Assembly: GCA_014529385.2 (NCBI GenBank)
Contig: CM043953.1
Location: forward strand, 107,638,549-107,702,548
Source of the DNA: Adiantum capillus-veneris
Lineage: Eukaryota > Streptophyta > Polypodiopsida > Polypodiales > Pteridaceae
Reading direction: 5' to 3'
DNA length: 64,000 bases
The notes under the pieces were generated by a model, which saw only the letters and a list, made by a program, of their open reading frames with translations, had not been told where the DNA came from and did no database searches. Of this stretch, positions 36,345-48,256 are shown piece after piece. Both the position numbers and the translations under genes were made by a program. The number at the start of each line of letters is the position of its first letter. Positions within the stretch are counted from its first letter, which is position 1.

Positions 36345-38391
36345 AATCCCCCCTGGAGTGATGCGGTGAATGAGAGCTGGCACATGATTAAAGGGAAGTG
36401 CCATGCCCTGAGGACATGATCAGTCCACAAAGGGGAGTAAGCCCAAAGCTTTGCGGAAAGCTTCAAGATTCTCACAAGACAATGCCTTTGTGAAAAGATC
36501 TGCAAGGTTGTCCTATGTTGGCACATAATCCCTGTTGAGAGCCTCTCCCTGACATAGTGGTAATGCACCTCAATGTGCTTTGTACGAGCATGCAAAACTG
36601 GGTTCCTCGCAACTGCCAATATGCTCTAACTGTCAGTGTAGATAGTGTTGGCAGTGTCCTGTCCAACACCCAAATCATCCATAAGGCGTCTGAGCCATAC
36701 ACACTCATCTGTAGATGTGAAGACTGCCCTGTAGTCAGCCTCACAACTCGAAGTGGCCACATTAGGTTTCTACTTGCTCAACCATGATATACATGAACTG
36801 CTAAGCATGAAACAAAAACAACCAGCCCAATCTGAGTCCGAAAAAGCATGTAAGTTTGGTGGCAATGATCCCCCCTTGGGATAAAACAATCCAAGATGTA
36901 AAGTGCCACTAAGGTGGCGGAAAATCCTCTTGACAGCCTGCCAATGCTTATTCCCTGGCCTATGCATAAATTTGTTGACCTGTGAGACTGCAAACTGAAT
37001 ATCTGGCCTCGTGTTGCATACATAAATGAGGCAGCCAACAGCAGTTTGGTAAAGAGTGACATCAGCGGGATCGCCAGCATCATGTAGACTCAATTTCAAA
37101 CCTGTTTCCATGGGAGTGGCAATGGGTTTGCAATCCTCAAGTCCAAACTTACATAGCAATGTCTCTATGTAACTTTTTTGACACAAGGCAATACCACCAT
37201 CACACTGCTTAAACTATATGCCCAAATAATGATGCAACAACCCAAATCTTTCATCTTGAAAGTAGCATTCAAATCAGCCTTAAATTCAACAATATGTCTC
37301 TCATTTGGTCCACTGATCAGCAAATCATCTACATAAAGAACCACAATGAGAAGTACATCACCCTCATGCTTTACATACAATGTGCTTTCTGTTGGATTGT
37401 TATGAAAGCCTTGTTTGACCAAATGAGTGTCAGCTTTCTCATACCAGGCACGAGGAGATTGCTTCAACCCATACAAAGCCTTGTTACATTTGCACACCTT
37501 GTCCTCTTGTCCTTTCTTGACAAAACCGCGAGGCTACGTTACATAAACTTCCTCAAACATGTCACCATTCAAGAAAGTAGTAACAATGTCTGATTGATGT
37601 AGATCCCAACCAAAATGAGCTGCCAATGCACATAGAAAACGCACAGTAGTCATACGACAAGTGGGAGCAAAGGTCTCTTCATAATTCAAGAAAGCAGTAA
37701 CAATGTCTGATTGATGTACATCCCAACCAAAATGAGCTGCCAATGCACATAGAAAACGCACAGTAGTCATACGACAAGTGGGAGCAAAGGTCTCTTCATA
37801 ATCTATGCCTTTTTGCTATGCATAACCCTTTGCAACAAGTCGCGCTTTATGGCGATCAATCTCATCATCTGACTTGCGTTTCAACTTGTAAACCCACTTC
37901 ATACCAATGGCCTTTTTGCCAGGAGGCAAATCACATAAAGTCCATGTGTCATTTTCTATAAGTGCATCATATTCTGATTGCATGGCAGCCATCCAGTTTT
38001 CTAAATTATGTGCTTCATCAAAAGACAGAGGCTCCTCAACATCATGTAAGCTAGACACAGCCAAGGCATAACAATCTAATGCATAAGATGCATGGCAAGA
38101 GCCTGAACGAGTACGACTAGACAAAGGTGCATCCAATTTACTGTCACGCAAAGTGTGCACCAGCCATTTTGGCATACCTCTTGCCTGCTCATTTTCAGCC
38201 CTTTCCTCATCAAGTACATCATGTACATCTGCATCAATAATAGGCTGATCTGTAACATTTTCAGAAACCCCCATAGGCTGTACATTTGCCTCATTGGAAC
38301 TTACATTCCTATTTCCACCACTGAAAAGAGGCAACAAAGTGTCATAAATGTCATGTGAGCTTACATTACTATCTCTAGTACATGACAGCAA
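36345..38391 (-). pseudogene. Copia-1 reverse transcriptase and RNase H remnants
   Basis: RT blocks on the minus strand: KAIGMKWVYKLKRKSDDEID and HKARLVAKGYA (37,816-37,900), HFGWDVHQSDIVTAFLN, CNKALYGLKQSPRAWYEKA and LLIVVLYVDDLLISGPNE with the catalytic YVDD. RNase H/3' blocks: GCLIYVCNTRPDIQFAVSQV, HWQAVKRIFRHLSGTLHLGL, FSDSDWAGC and the ARTKHIEVHYHYVRERL tail. All are classic Ty1/Copia sequence. The linker upstream (38,000-38,391) is low in complexity. Confidence 0.85.
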
Positions 38392-39420
38392 GGGCTAAAC
38401 AGAATCTTCCACAAACACTACATCCCATGAAACTAGAATTCATTTTGTTTGCAGATGATACAACCTGTAACCTTTTGCTTTCAGCACTATAACCAAAAAA
38501 AATACATTTGACAGCCTTATCATCCAATTTTTTGCGCTGTGTTTGTGGCACCAAATCATATGTCAAACAGCCAAAAACACACATGTGCTCAATAGAAGGC
38601 TTTCTATCATGCCATGCTTTATATGGAGTAATAGACTACAAAGCTTTCATACACCTGTTTAGTACATAAGTGGCACACATGATGGCCTCAAGCCAAAAAG
38701 AATGTGGCAAAGTTTGACTTTTGAGCTTACATCGTGCCATTTCCATAAGTGACCTGTTTTTCCTCTCAGCAACACCATTTTGCTGAGGTGTATAAGGCAC
38801 TATACATTGGTGTTTTTTCCCACGACTATCTAGAAATGCATCAAATTCATGAGACATATACTCCCCCCCTCGATCGGAACGGAGGGTGCCCATTTCGAGA
38901 CATTTTTAGCCATAGCCAGAAATTGTTTGAAGCACATAAAAACTTTGGACTTCACTTTAAGCGGAAATAACCATGCATGCCTGGAGTAATCATCAATGAA
39001 AGTCATGAAGTAAAGGTAATTGCCCAAGGACGGAGTTTGCATGGGCCCACAAACATCACTATGCACAAGCTACAACTTGCATGTGGCCCGAAGTGAACCA
39101 TCATTTCGAAACTTAGAACGCTGCATCTTACCCAAAATACAGCCTTCACAAACATGTTTGATAGGTGCTTCAAGAGGCGGCAAGGAAGCAACCATATCAG
39201 ATTTCTGCAAACGCAGGAAACTGGCAAAATTCAGATGACCAAAACGTGCATGCCAAAGTTTTGCATCTAAAATAGCCCTTGAATCTGCAACAGCATTTGC
39301 AAAACTTTGTCCACACTTGTCATACAAAGTGAGCTTATACAGCCCACGGCACAAAAGGCCAGATGCAACAATTTCATCACCAAAACTGAGATCATGAAAT
39401 GTACATCTGTCATCCACAAA
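38392..39420 (-). pseudogene. Copia-1 integrase remnants
   Basis: Pre-integrase block LWHARFGHLNFASFLRLQK with VCEGCILGKMQRSKF (39,110-39,260), then HSDVCGPMQTPSLGNYLYFM and DDYSRHAWLFPLKVKS, then LRSDRGGEYMSHEFDAFL and PYTPQQNGVAERKNRSLMEM. These are the first, second and third acidic regions of the DDE core. The C-terminal part with RKPSIEHMCVFGC-like sequence lies near 38,580. Confidence 0.85.
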
Positions 39421-40833
39421 CTAGACTACAAGTCCAAGTCTAGCAAGTGCGGATACATACAAAAGATTCTTCTTGATCCCAGGTACATAAAGTGCATCAA
39501 CAAGTATGAAGGAACTGTCATTTGCAGTAGTAAGCACAATCTTTTCAACTCCCTGAACCGGATAAGAGGCATTGTTGGCACAAGTGACTGAATTCCCATG
39601 AGGGACAGACTCGAGAGAGGTGAACAATCCACAATGTGAGGTAATGTGCTTTGTAGCACCATTGTCGAAATACCACACATGTGAATCTGTAGCAATTGAC
39701 AAGCATGCATCATGGACAGCAGGATTGTAAGTGCACTCTGCGCTAAAAGCCCATTCTGCATCAACATCAGCAACACAATCTCCTTTCACAGAAGACTCAA
39801 CAATGGCTGCATTTTTAGTGGAACCAGCATTTGCAGTGGAGCCACCCTCTTTCTTTTTAGCCTCTTTGGCCTTCAACTTAGGACACGACTTGATCAAGTG
39901 ATCATTAGCTTTACAATAATGGCAATGCATTTTCTTTTTGCCTTTATCACCAGAATTTCCAGACGAATTGCTGCCAGCAGAAGCATTAGGAACAAAAGTT
40001 TTGCCACTCGCAGCAGAACCATAAGAAGTGGCTGCATTGCTGTTACCACCCTTTCTTTGAGAAGCAATAAAAGCCTATTCAACTGCACGCTATCTAGTCC
40101 TATTTTTTTTGGAAAGTGACTCTTGCAACAGCAATGTGCATCATGCATCAAACTTGACAACTTCTGGATTTCCTTGGGTCATAAGTCTCCAAGTACTAGC
40201 AAAAATCTGGTAAGAATCTAATAAGGCATCAAGAACAGTCTGCACAAGGGAACTTTCTGAAATGACTTATCCTGCAGAAATAAGTTGCTCATTGATATCC
40301 TTGACACCAGCAAGAAAAGTGTCCATATCATCTTCCTCATGCATAATCTTTGACTCCAGCTCTTTACGCAACAAAGCAATTTTAGCCTCATTGCGGCTTG
40401 CATAAAGACCTGCTAGAATATCCCAAGCCTGTTTTGCAGTTTTTGCTAAACGGATGTGAGGAACAATGGTGCGCTTCACAGACAATGCAATCAATGCATG
40501 AGCTTGCGCATCCTTTACATCCCAACGAGCTTGTTCTACCGTAGGCAAAACAACTCTAATAGCAGCAATCGTTGCAGCAAGACCTGCAACATCCTCAACA
40601 TCGCCTACATCCTCAAAACCAGGGCATACATCAATGCCCTGCACAATATTCCAGACACCCTTTGACACAAGAACGTGTTGCATCATATAAGCCCACATAG
40701 GGTAATTGTCCCCATCCAACCTGTCCTCAGCAGTAATCGTCTTGAAGACATCTGTGTTGTTGTCAGCCATGGTAAATGTTGCACCTGATGTGAAAACTAC
40801 CCGAAGATAGGAGAAACGTAGCAGGAACAACAC
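39421..40833 (-). pseudogene. Copia-1 gag, zinc knuckle and protease remnants
   Basis: Gag starts MADNNTDVFKTITAEDRLDG (ATG at 40,770) with YPMWAYMMQHVLVSKGVWNI and KTAKQAWDILAGLYASRNEA, the UBN2-type Copia gag. A CCHC knuckle CHYCKANDHLIKSCPKL follows (39,880-39,930). The protease has WYFDNGATKHITSHCGLFTS (near 39,640-39,690). Confidence 0.85.
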
Positions 40834-41015
40834 GTGTTGTAGTGGAAAAGGAGGCCGAAATGAGCTTGAATCAGAATTCTAAGCAGACTAGGCTCTACGA
40901 GCTGTCCCGAAATATTTTTCGACCTGCGAATGCTTACTAAACCTCACTGTAATCGGAGAAAGTGAGCAAGTGTGTGATAGAGCAGCTGGTGACTAAGCCT
41001 CGGAAGACGTAACCT

Positions 41016-41027
41016 TCTCTGATACCA
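41016..41027 (-). promoter_or_regulatory. Copia-1 primer binding site (initiator tRNA-Met)
   Basis: TGGTATCAGAGA on the minus strand, two bases inside the right LTR. The plant initiator tRNA-Met complement TGGTATCAGAGC differs at the last base only. Confidence 0.85.
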
Positions 41028-41029
41028 AT

Positions 41030-41234
41030 TGTTGGAATTAGGGTTGCAGAGAAACGCACACAGAAGATGAAAAAATCTCAAGGCACACAATAGAGAGTGT
41101 GTTACTTGATAGATAGCCCTAGAGTGATGGGCGTATATACAATGCTCGGGGGAAAAAACCTCCTAAAGAGGGAAAAAATGCCCCGGCGGTCCTAGTGTGT
41201 TCACACACATCACTACCACATGTATATGGTAACA
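41030..41234 (-). repeat. Copia-1 right LTR (5')
   Basis: 205 bases, the partner of 36,118-36,344; the end sequences TGTTGG and GTAACA are the same. Confidence 0.9.
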
Positions 41235-41712
41235 TAGACAAATTGATTGGTAGCAAAATTTCAAACCATTTGTCAGCAATAAACATTAAATTGTAAAATA
41301 ATCAAACGTATAAATAGTTGTAAAGGTCAAAAACTAAACAAGTCTAGGGTCGCTAATTTAACGGTCGAAAGGCACTAAAGATCGACTATTAATACCATTG
41401 GCAAACTTCTCAATTTTCTCTGGTCAATTCAGTGTACCGGATGTGAATGTGTAGGTCTGGTCAATGTTTTGACTTTTATTGTGCATACTCGTTTGCTTGC
41501 TCTTTACTATTTTTGTTTTTTGTGAGTATAAGGCTTTATATATACATTCCCTAAGATTGGAGATTGAGAGGTCAGGGAGGAAGGTTGAGAGGGAAATAAG
41601 TCAATAGGCTTATGTGAATGAAGACTCCCCCCTTCCTTGGGTAGATCATACTTTAAAAGGATGTCATCACCTTTTGAAACCAATTATTCCAATTGGTGAT
41701 AGGTGAGGATTT
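41235..41712 (-). other. Gypsy-A right copy, 3' non-coding region continuing after Copia-1
   Basis: Continues directly from the sequence left of Copia-1 (AGACAAATTGATTGGTAGCA, compare 29,375) and then matches the left copy near 30,600-30,900 (GTACCGGATGTGAATGTGTA, CCTTCCTTGGGTAG). No coding content. Confidence 0.75.
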
Positions 41713-42372
41713 TCACCAATAGTTCTCTATTACTTTAGGTGCCTCGTCGAGTTGCAAGGGTGGTAAGGTACTCTCCCATGAACGAACTTGAAGTAGTGCA
41801 TCAGGTAATAATTGAACAATGGGAGGTGTCAAATCCTTTGTAACTTCATGGAGGCTGCTTATGGTAGGTGGAGGCTGTGTAGAAGCTTTTACCTCTATGG
41901 ATGCATTACATGAGGAGCTAGAAGCTTTATTAGTTTTTTCTATGGTTGAGTTGATCAAAACAAGCCTTTCTCGCTTGGGAACCCATACTAGCTCCGGATT
42001 CGCCGGTGCATAGTGTTCTATGATTTTTCCTTTTGCATGATCTTTCATCGGCTTTGTCGTCACAGGGTTTGACTCACATGGGTCAGGTGACAAGTAAGAA
42101 CACAATCTATGTTTTGGCACCCAGATTTGATCATTTCCTTGATAGTAGCCTTGGGATTTCAATAGTCGTTTAATAATCCAATGCCATGTTTCCTTACATT
42201 TCTTGGAGCGAGTGGGACGTTTCTTACAAGGCTTCTGTTTTTTAGCATCAACCATGGTCGCTAAAGAAGATGCAGGGACCCACTTGTATGTTTTCTTTGT
42301 TATATGATAATGAGTCTTCTCAGAAGCTATATGCATTGCTTCTAGCATATTTAAGGGTACGAGTGGTGGCAT
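41713..42372 (-). pseudogene. Gypsy-A right copy, 3' frame with three WVP motifs
   Basis: A 219-codon stretch reads ITKKTYKWVPASSLATM, QGYYQGNDQIWVPKHRL and PANPELVWVPKRERLVLI: three spaced WVP motifs, two of them followed by K. Basic lysine-rich spacers (KKRPTRSKKCK) separate them. The C-terminal part is serine- and proline-rich. The same motif series is found in the left copy and in Gypsy-C, where it lies after the integrase, so it is an accessory frame or C-terminal extension of this family. The role is unknown; repeated W-containing basic motifs could contact nucleic acid (inference). Confidence 0.65.
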
Positions 42373-43722
42373 TTCATCCCCCTCAGGTGTTACCTAGGTC
42401 GTCCTCCTATTTCCCAAGTGTCTATGGTTGCTGCTTGGTGGACCCAATCCACATTGTCCGACTCAGTCATCCCAGGTAGTACATCCATATAAGGAGAGTC
42501 TTCCCCAACCTCAGTGTCCGCTTTACACGTGTAATAATACTGCAATGGGGCCGAGTGAACTATGGTGTCAGATCTATGATCAATTATAAACCTATTTCCT
42601 AGGGGATTTGCTCGACCAGTTTCAAAATCCACTCGAATGATAGAATCTTGGAAGTGCAGGTAGACATGGTTTTTAGAACCAGTCATGCACCATTTTTGCT
42701 TCCCTCATAAAAGGACGTCCTAAGATCATCTCAAATGCCATAGTGTGCTTGGAGAAATTCATAACAATGAAGGTAATTTGTATTTTATGTCCAAGGACCT
42801 TGATCTTGAGATCTTCTAGCATCCCAATAGGTTTAACAATAGACCCATTGGCCATATTTACTACTATGGCTGTGGTCGCAAGGTGAGGTATTCCCATAGT
42901 TTCCCAGTAATTTTTGGTCACAATGCTAACCCTAGCGCCACCCTCAAAGTATTGTCCCAACTTGTGAACAGGTATTTCTACCACAAGGTTCTCATCTAGG
43001 TTGGGTTGTGGATCTAAGTGTTCCTCCTCTATTGGCATCTCCCTAGCTCCATCCATCTGTGAAAATTGTGGTAGCCCTACCTTCACTTCTCCATTGACAA
43101 AAGCTCGACGAGCTAAGAATAGCTCAGCGTCTCCATATAGTTTGGACATGATGGTGGTTCTAACTTCGGAAGCCATGAAATCCATCAATTTAGCAATGTT
43201 TAACGGCACCTTTTGGGCTTCAGTCCCTTGACGTGGAGAATATGGGATCTCCATTTCTTCGATAGGGTCAGGTAGTCCCTCTATAAACATTCTTTCCAAC
43301 AAGAAGTGAGTACACCCAATTTTCCATGACTTTAAGTCACTTTCTTCTTGGATGACACTAGGTATGGCTAAGGGTCTATGGACTTGGTGAGGTTGTTGTT
43401 GCGTAGGGAACACTGTGTCTATAATCTGGATCTGCCTAGGTGCTGGTTCTAGATCCCTTTGGGTATCTTCTACCAAACTCCTTAATTGCTTGACTCGCTC
43501 GATCTCCTCTGTAGGGTTTGGATAAGTTCCTCTCTTCTTCTTGGATCTTGGCCATTGTGGCTCATGAAGATCTTCCTTGTTGCTTTCTATCTTAGTGGTC
43601 ATTTTGGTCTCCATGGTTTCTCTTGAATCGGAGTTCTCTTTAGCGTCGTTCATATATACCGGGTCGTCACCAGTCCCTATGTTGGTCTTTGAACTGGGGT
43701 ATGACTTTGCTGCTTTTTGCAA
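42373..43722 (-). pseudogene. Gypsy-A right copy, protease-like region
   Basis: It carries a charged N-terminal part, then VEIPVHKLGQYFEGGARVSI and TIMGIP-like sequence, then HTMAFEMILGRPFMREAKMV. The layout (strand pair, loop, ILGRPF near the end) is that of a retropepsin-like domain of plant Gypsy elements, although the usual active-site motif is not obvious. A downstream part (YLHFQDSIIRVDFETG) is unassigned. Confidence 0.55.
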
Positions 43723-43749
43723 TCTCTTCCTTCATGTTTTCTTCTTTTT

Positions 43750-46700
43750 CTAAGATTGGGCAATTGATGCCATGTCTCTTTCCTCAAGAATATAATTTTG
43801 TTTTTGGAGCATCGATCGTGTGAGTACGTTTACCGGTACCACACGTATACTTTGTGATGGCTCCTCGGTAACCTCAATCAAGTTTAATGGCGTGATCTTT
43901 GGTGCATTTGGATTATTTAGACATTGGGCAATAAAATGATCTATGTCACATCGATTACACATGAGTATCGGCATTGTAGACGTGCTTGCTTGATTGGTTT
44001 GCATTAGTGTAGCGTTCTTTTGTAGCCTAATAGGACACTCATCCACACGATGTGGACCTCCACACTCATAGCATTCAAGAGGTGGTCTTTTAGCAATGTA
44101 ATTGATATTTTGGCCTCTTGCAACAAGAGCAGCTACTTGATAGACAAGTTTGACTTGTCCCGAATAGTCCTCCATGTAGTATTGTGGACTTTCTTCAAGC
44201 GCATCCATCCCATAGGCAATATTAGGGTCTATATCTTCCTCACAGCCTTCCAAACAAGCAATACATGACTCACAACCCACTTGATTCACTCAAGTGAATC
44301 TCGGATGTTGTGGTTGTGGTCCTAGCACTGGAGGTGGTAAGGGTGTTGTTTGAACAACATTTTGGGCCTTAGTGACCATGTATTGTCACGTTAATTCAAG
44401 AGGTGGGGTTGGCATCAATGCAGGGACTCGAGGTGTGTTTGTCTATGCTAAGGTTGGTCTATTGGCCATCGTGCGCTTAAATACTATGCAATCCTTCGCT
44501 TGATGACCATACCTCCCACAGGCATTGTAGTTCCCATTGAATTTTACTCTAAAAGTAGGGCATTCACTGGTACTATGCAGACCATAGCATAATGATCACC
44601 ATTGTTGCTCCCTTCTTGGATACATATGATTTTTTTGCGGAACATGATTGTCTCTAAGACTCTCTTGAATGGCCTTGGTGAGATCTGCTAAAGTCATCTC
44701 AAATATCTTTGGCTCCTTAGCAATAGGATTTAGGGTCATTGGTTGATGCCCCGATGCTTACGAGCTAATAGATTTAGGCTCAACAGACACTCTTTCTCCT
44801 TGAATCATTAAATTATCCTCCAATTGGATTGCATTGGTGGTGACTGCTTCCCAAGTGGTGATACCTCTAATGACTAGGCTATTGTAGATATCCTCATGTC
44901 GTAATCCCCTAATGAATCTATCAAGCAATTGATTATTATTGAAGCACTCATTTGGATTACAACGAGAATTCAAATGCTTGAAGCGACTATTTAAGTCTCT
45001 TACCGACTCTCCTTCCTGTCGTTGGGCTTTCTGGAGTTGAGAGGCTATACCCCAAAGCACTCCCTCTCGTATGTATTCTTTCAAGAACACTCTCCTAAGA
45101 GTAGGGTAAATAGTTTTTTCTTCTGCCCTTAGGGTTCTATACCAATCCCCTGCCTTCCAACTTAAGGTTAGGCTTAAAGCATTACTCTTATGCAGGTCAT
45201 TGTGTTCTCCTAGAGAATTGTATATTTGTTCAAACACTTCGATATGCTTTCTCACATCCTCGTCTCCACTAAATTTTTGTGTGAGCTTCGCTATTTGTAC
45301 TGCCTTACTTCTAGGTTCTCTATCAGGCGTGTTACGCATATTCTCAGCAATAGACCGACCGATAGCTTGAGCAATTGCTTCCAAGTCACCTAAGTGAGCA
45401 GGCACCGTGGGTGAAGGCGCTCCAGAGACTACATGTGGAGTAGGTATTGGCATTGGGCTTGGCGTGTAGGAAGCCCTTGGGTTCCACGTTTGGTACGGTA
45501 TTGTGCTAATTGGCGGCCCAAAGTTCATATGTGTGTCCCTAGGCATAGCAGACATCGGATGTGACATGCTAATGCTAGTTGGTATGGTCCCATGGAAATA
45601 AGAACTTGGGTCTCGTGGTTGTGGAGCATAGGTTGTTGAAACAATGGGAGGGGTAGATACTACATGAGTACAAGGACCCATAGGTGTATACGATTGGTAC
45701 ACACTTGTAGGTACTGTTGCAGGCATTGAGCTACCCTGTAGCGGTTCTTTATTAACAAATGAGGTCCTTGGCGTGTTTCTGGGCATGCCCATCATTGGGG
45801 TAGGCATGGTAGTTGTGGTGTTATCAAGGGAAGACTTGGAAAGGTAAAGCTATCACTTGTGGGCTCAGATTGCATTGAGACCCCTGGCGAAACAACATAT
45901 GGAGGATCCATCGGACTTACCGAGGGAGTCTCGATTTGCGATAAGGTTGGTTGTTTAGCCTTCCCTGTATCCAAAAATCTCATGAGACCCATTGAAGGCA
46001 TGTGGATCCACTTGTTTTGTCTCTCTAGCTCAATGACCCTATGGATGACCTCACAAACTCTTTGTTGTTGATCCTCCACACTAGTAGCACCCGTTGTGGA
46101 TTGTAGAACATCTAAGCAACCCACGTCATAGGTGAGACCTGTGTATAGGTCTGTTAGAGTTTCCGTTTGTAGTTCATACTCTTGGTTCTCATTTAGGAAT
46201 GCTCCATCTAGGATTGAGGTGCTATGTGTGTCTTTTGAACTAGATGCAATGTGGCTCTCTATGGGTTGACCCTTAGTGGTAGCTAATTCAGGATCACTCG
46301 ATTGCTCTCCTAGCAATGATATTGACATAAGGGCTTTTGCTTTTAACTCTTTTCGTTGATCCGCCTTGGTAAGCTCTCCATTTCCTTTTCCCTAACCGCA
46401 ATGATATATCACTCAACCTCTTGCACTTAGGCAAGGCTTCTACCATCAGGTAATATAACCTCGGAGGGGAATAGCTCTGAAGAGTCAGGGGGGGCAGTGA
46501 ATGGAGTATTCACGTGCACACTCTCTAAGGGCATAGAGTCTACGTTGGTCAAGAATGGAGAATTTACTTCCCCACCCCCTCATTTACATCGTTAGCTCCA
46601 TGTCGGAGCGAGTGCCTTTACTAAAGGTTTCGGCCCAGACTGTGGGCCCATAGCATGCATGTCTTGTCTTGAGCTATCAGGATTAGGCATTGGGTAATCC

Positions 46701-46800
46701 TCCATGATTTCGTAGCCAGAATAAGAGTCACTAGTCGCTATGTTTGGGTCTTGGTTTGTACTACCTTGGGTCCCCGCCGAGGGCCCGGAACGTAAGGTAG
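43750..46800 (-). pseudogene. Gypsy-A right copy, gag and zinc-knuckle remnants
   Basis: The same parts as in the left copy. Capsid-like AKLTQKFSGDEDVRKHIEVF and SLTLSWKAGDWYRTLRAEEK lie at 45,100-45,330, and EYIREGVLWGIASQLQKAQR at 45,000-45,090. Zinc knuckles CYECGGPHRVDEC (near 44,070) and CNRCDIDHFIAQC (near 43,940) follow, with a further one near 44,500. The proline/serine/threonine-rich N-terminal part extends to about 46,800. It would have formed the particle shell and packaged RNA. Confidence 0.8.
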
Positions 46801-47100
46801 GTGGATATGGGCACCCTATAAGCGTCGACGAATAACCTTGAAGGTTAATCGCTTACTTTTTTAGGCGTCCGTTTTCACTCTTTTTTTTATGTTTTTTATG
46901 TTTTTTAATGATCAGTTTTTGGATAAGAGCGTGTGATAGCTTGAAATGAGTGTATCTCTCAAGGGGTCATGGTGTGCTTTACAGCACAGTATTCGGTTAC
47001 CCGAAGCTCTGTTGGTCTTCAAAAAGGTCGATTTTTACCTACGTGTGAGACTAAAATACGTAATTTTAAAGGCGGACTGAGGCCTGAGGCTGAGCGTGAG

Positions 47101-47132
47101 CTTGGGCTTGGGTCTGGGCTTGGGCCTGGGGA
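47101..47132 (+). repeat. GGG-run repeat in Gypsy-A leader (right copy), G-quadruplex candidate
   Basis: The same five GGG runs with three-base loops as at 35,453-35,484, again about 420 bases from the primer site and next to a T-rich tract. Confidence 0.7.
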
Positions 47133-47547
47133 ATATTCTTGATCTCGGTCCTACCTTTAAAATTTTATTTTATTTTTATTTTTTTATTTTTTTTTTGATA
47201 AGGTCGTCGCGACCGCACTGCGCGCGCGAGCACACACACACCTAACGTACCTACTTACAACTAATAGAGCTACTATTACACACTAACACACTACTACATC
47301 AACTCATTAGCTAACAGAACTACTTATTGTACTTTACACAGGACTAACATTATGGATATACTACCTTAATTCTAACACCTTATCACAGAGAAAACACGAT
47401 ACCTTTCAACACCTTATTAACAAAACAATACACAGCAGCAAAACAAAATCCTTCTCAACACACACACCTTCGTTCTCTACCTTTCCTATATTTGAAATTG
47501 CACCACAACGCAGCATAGAGTGCTACTCGAGCTTAGTGTAAGGCATT

Positions 47548-47565
47548 TCCGCGACAGTGGCGCCA
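47548..47565 (-). promoter_or_regulatory. Primer binding site, tRNA-Asp type (right LTR)
   Basis: TGGCGCCACTGTCGCGGA on the minus strand, four bases from the LTR end. It has a few more differences from tRNA-Asp than the site at 35,930. Confidence 0.75.
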
Positions 47566-47569
47566 AAAA

Positions 47570-48256
<687 letters not shown>

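Larger units (their letters stand above)
36118..41234 (-). mobile_element. Copia-1: Ty1/Copia element with both LTRs, nested in Gypsy-A
   Basis: LTRs lie at 36,118-36,344 and 41,030-41,234 (TGTTACC...CAACA on the minus strand). A tRNA-Met primer site adjoins the right LTR and a polypurine tract (CCAGGGGGGATT on the minus strand) adjoins the left. Internal order on the minus strand is gag, zinc knuckle, protease, integrase, RT, RNase H, the Ty1/Copia order. The flanks CAGAC (36,113-36,117) and TAGAC (41,235-41,239) form a 5-bp target duplication with one difference. The LTRs show about eight substitutions over roughly 205 aligned bases plus two small gaps, so the insertion is moderately recent. 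The structure looks whole but the coding region is broken in about ten places. Confidence 0.92.
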
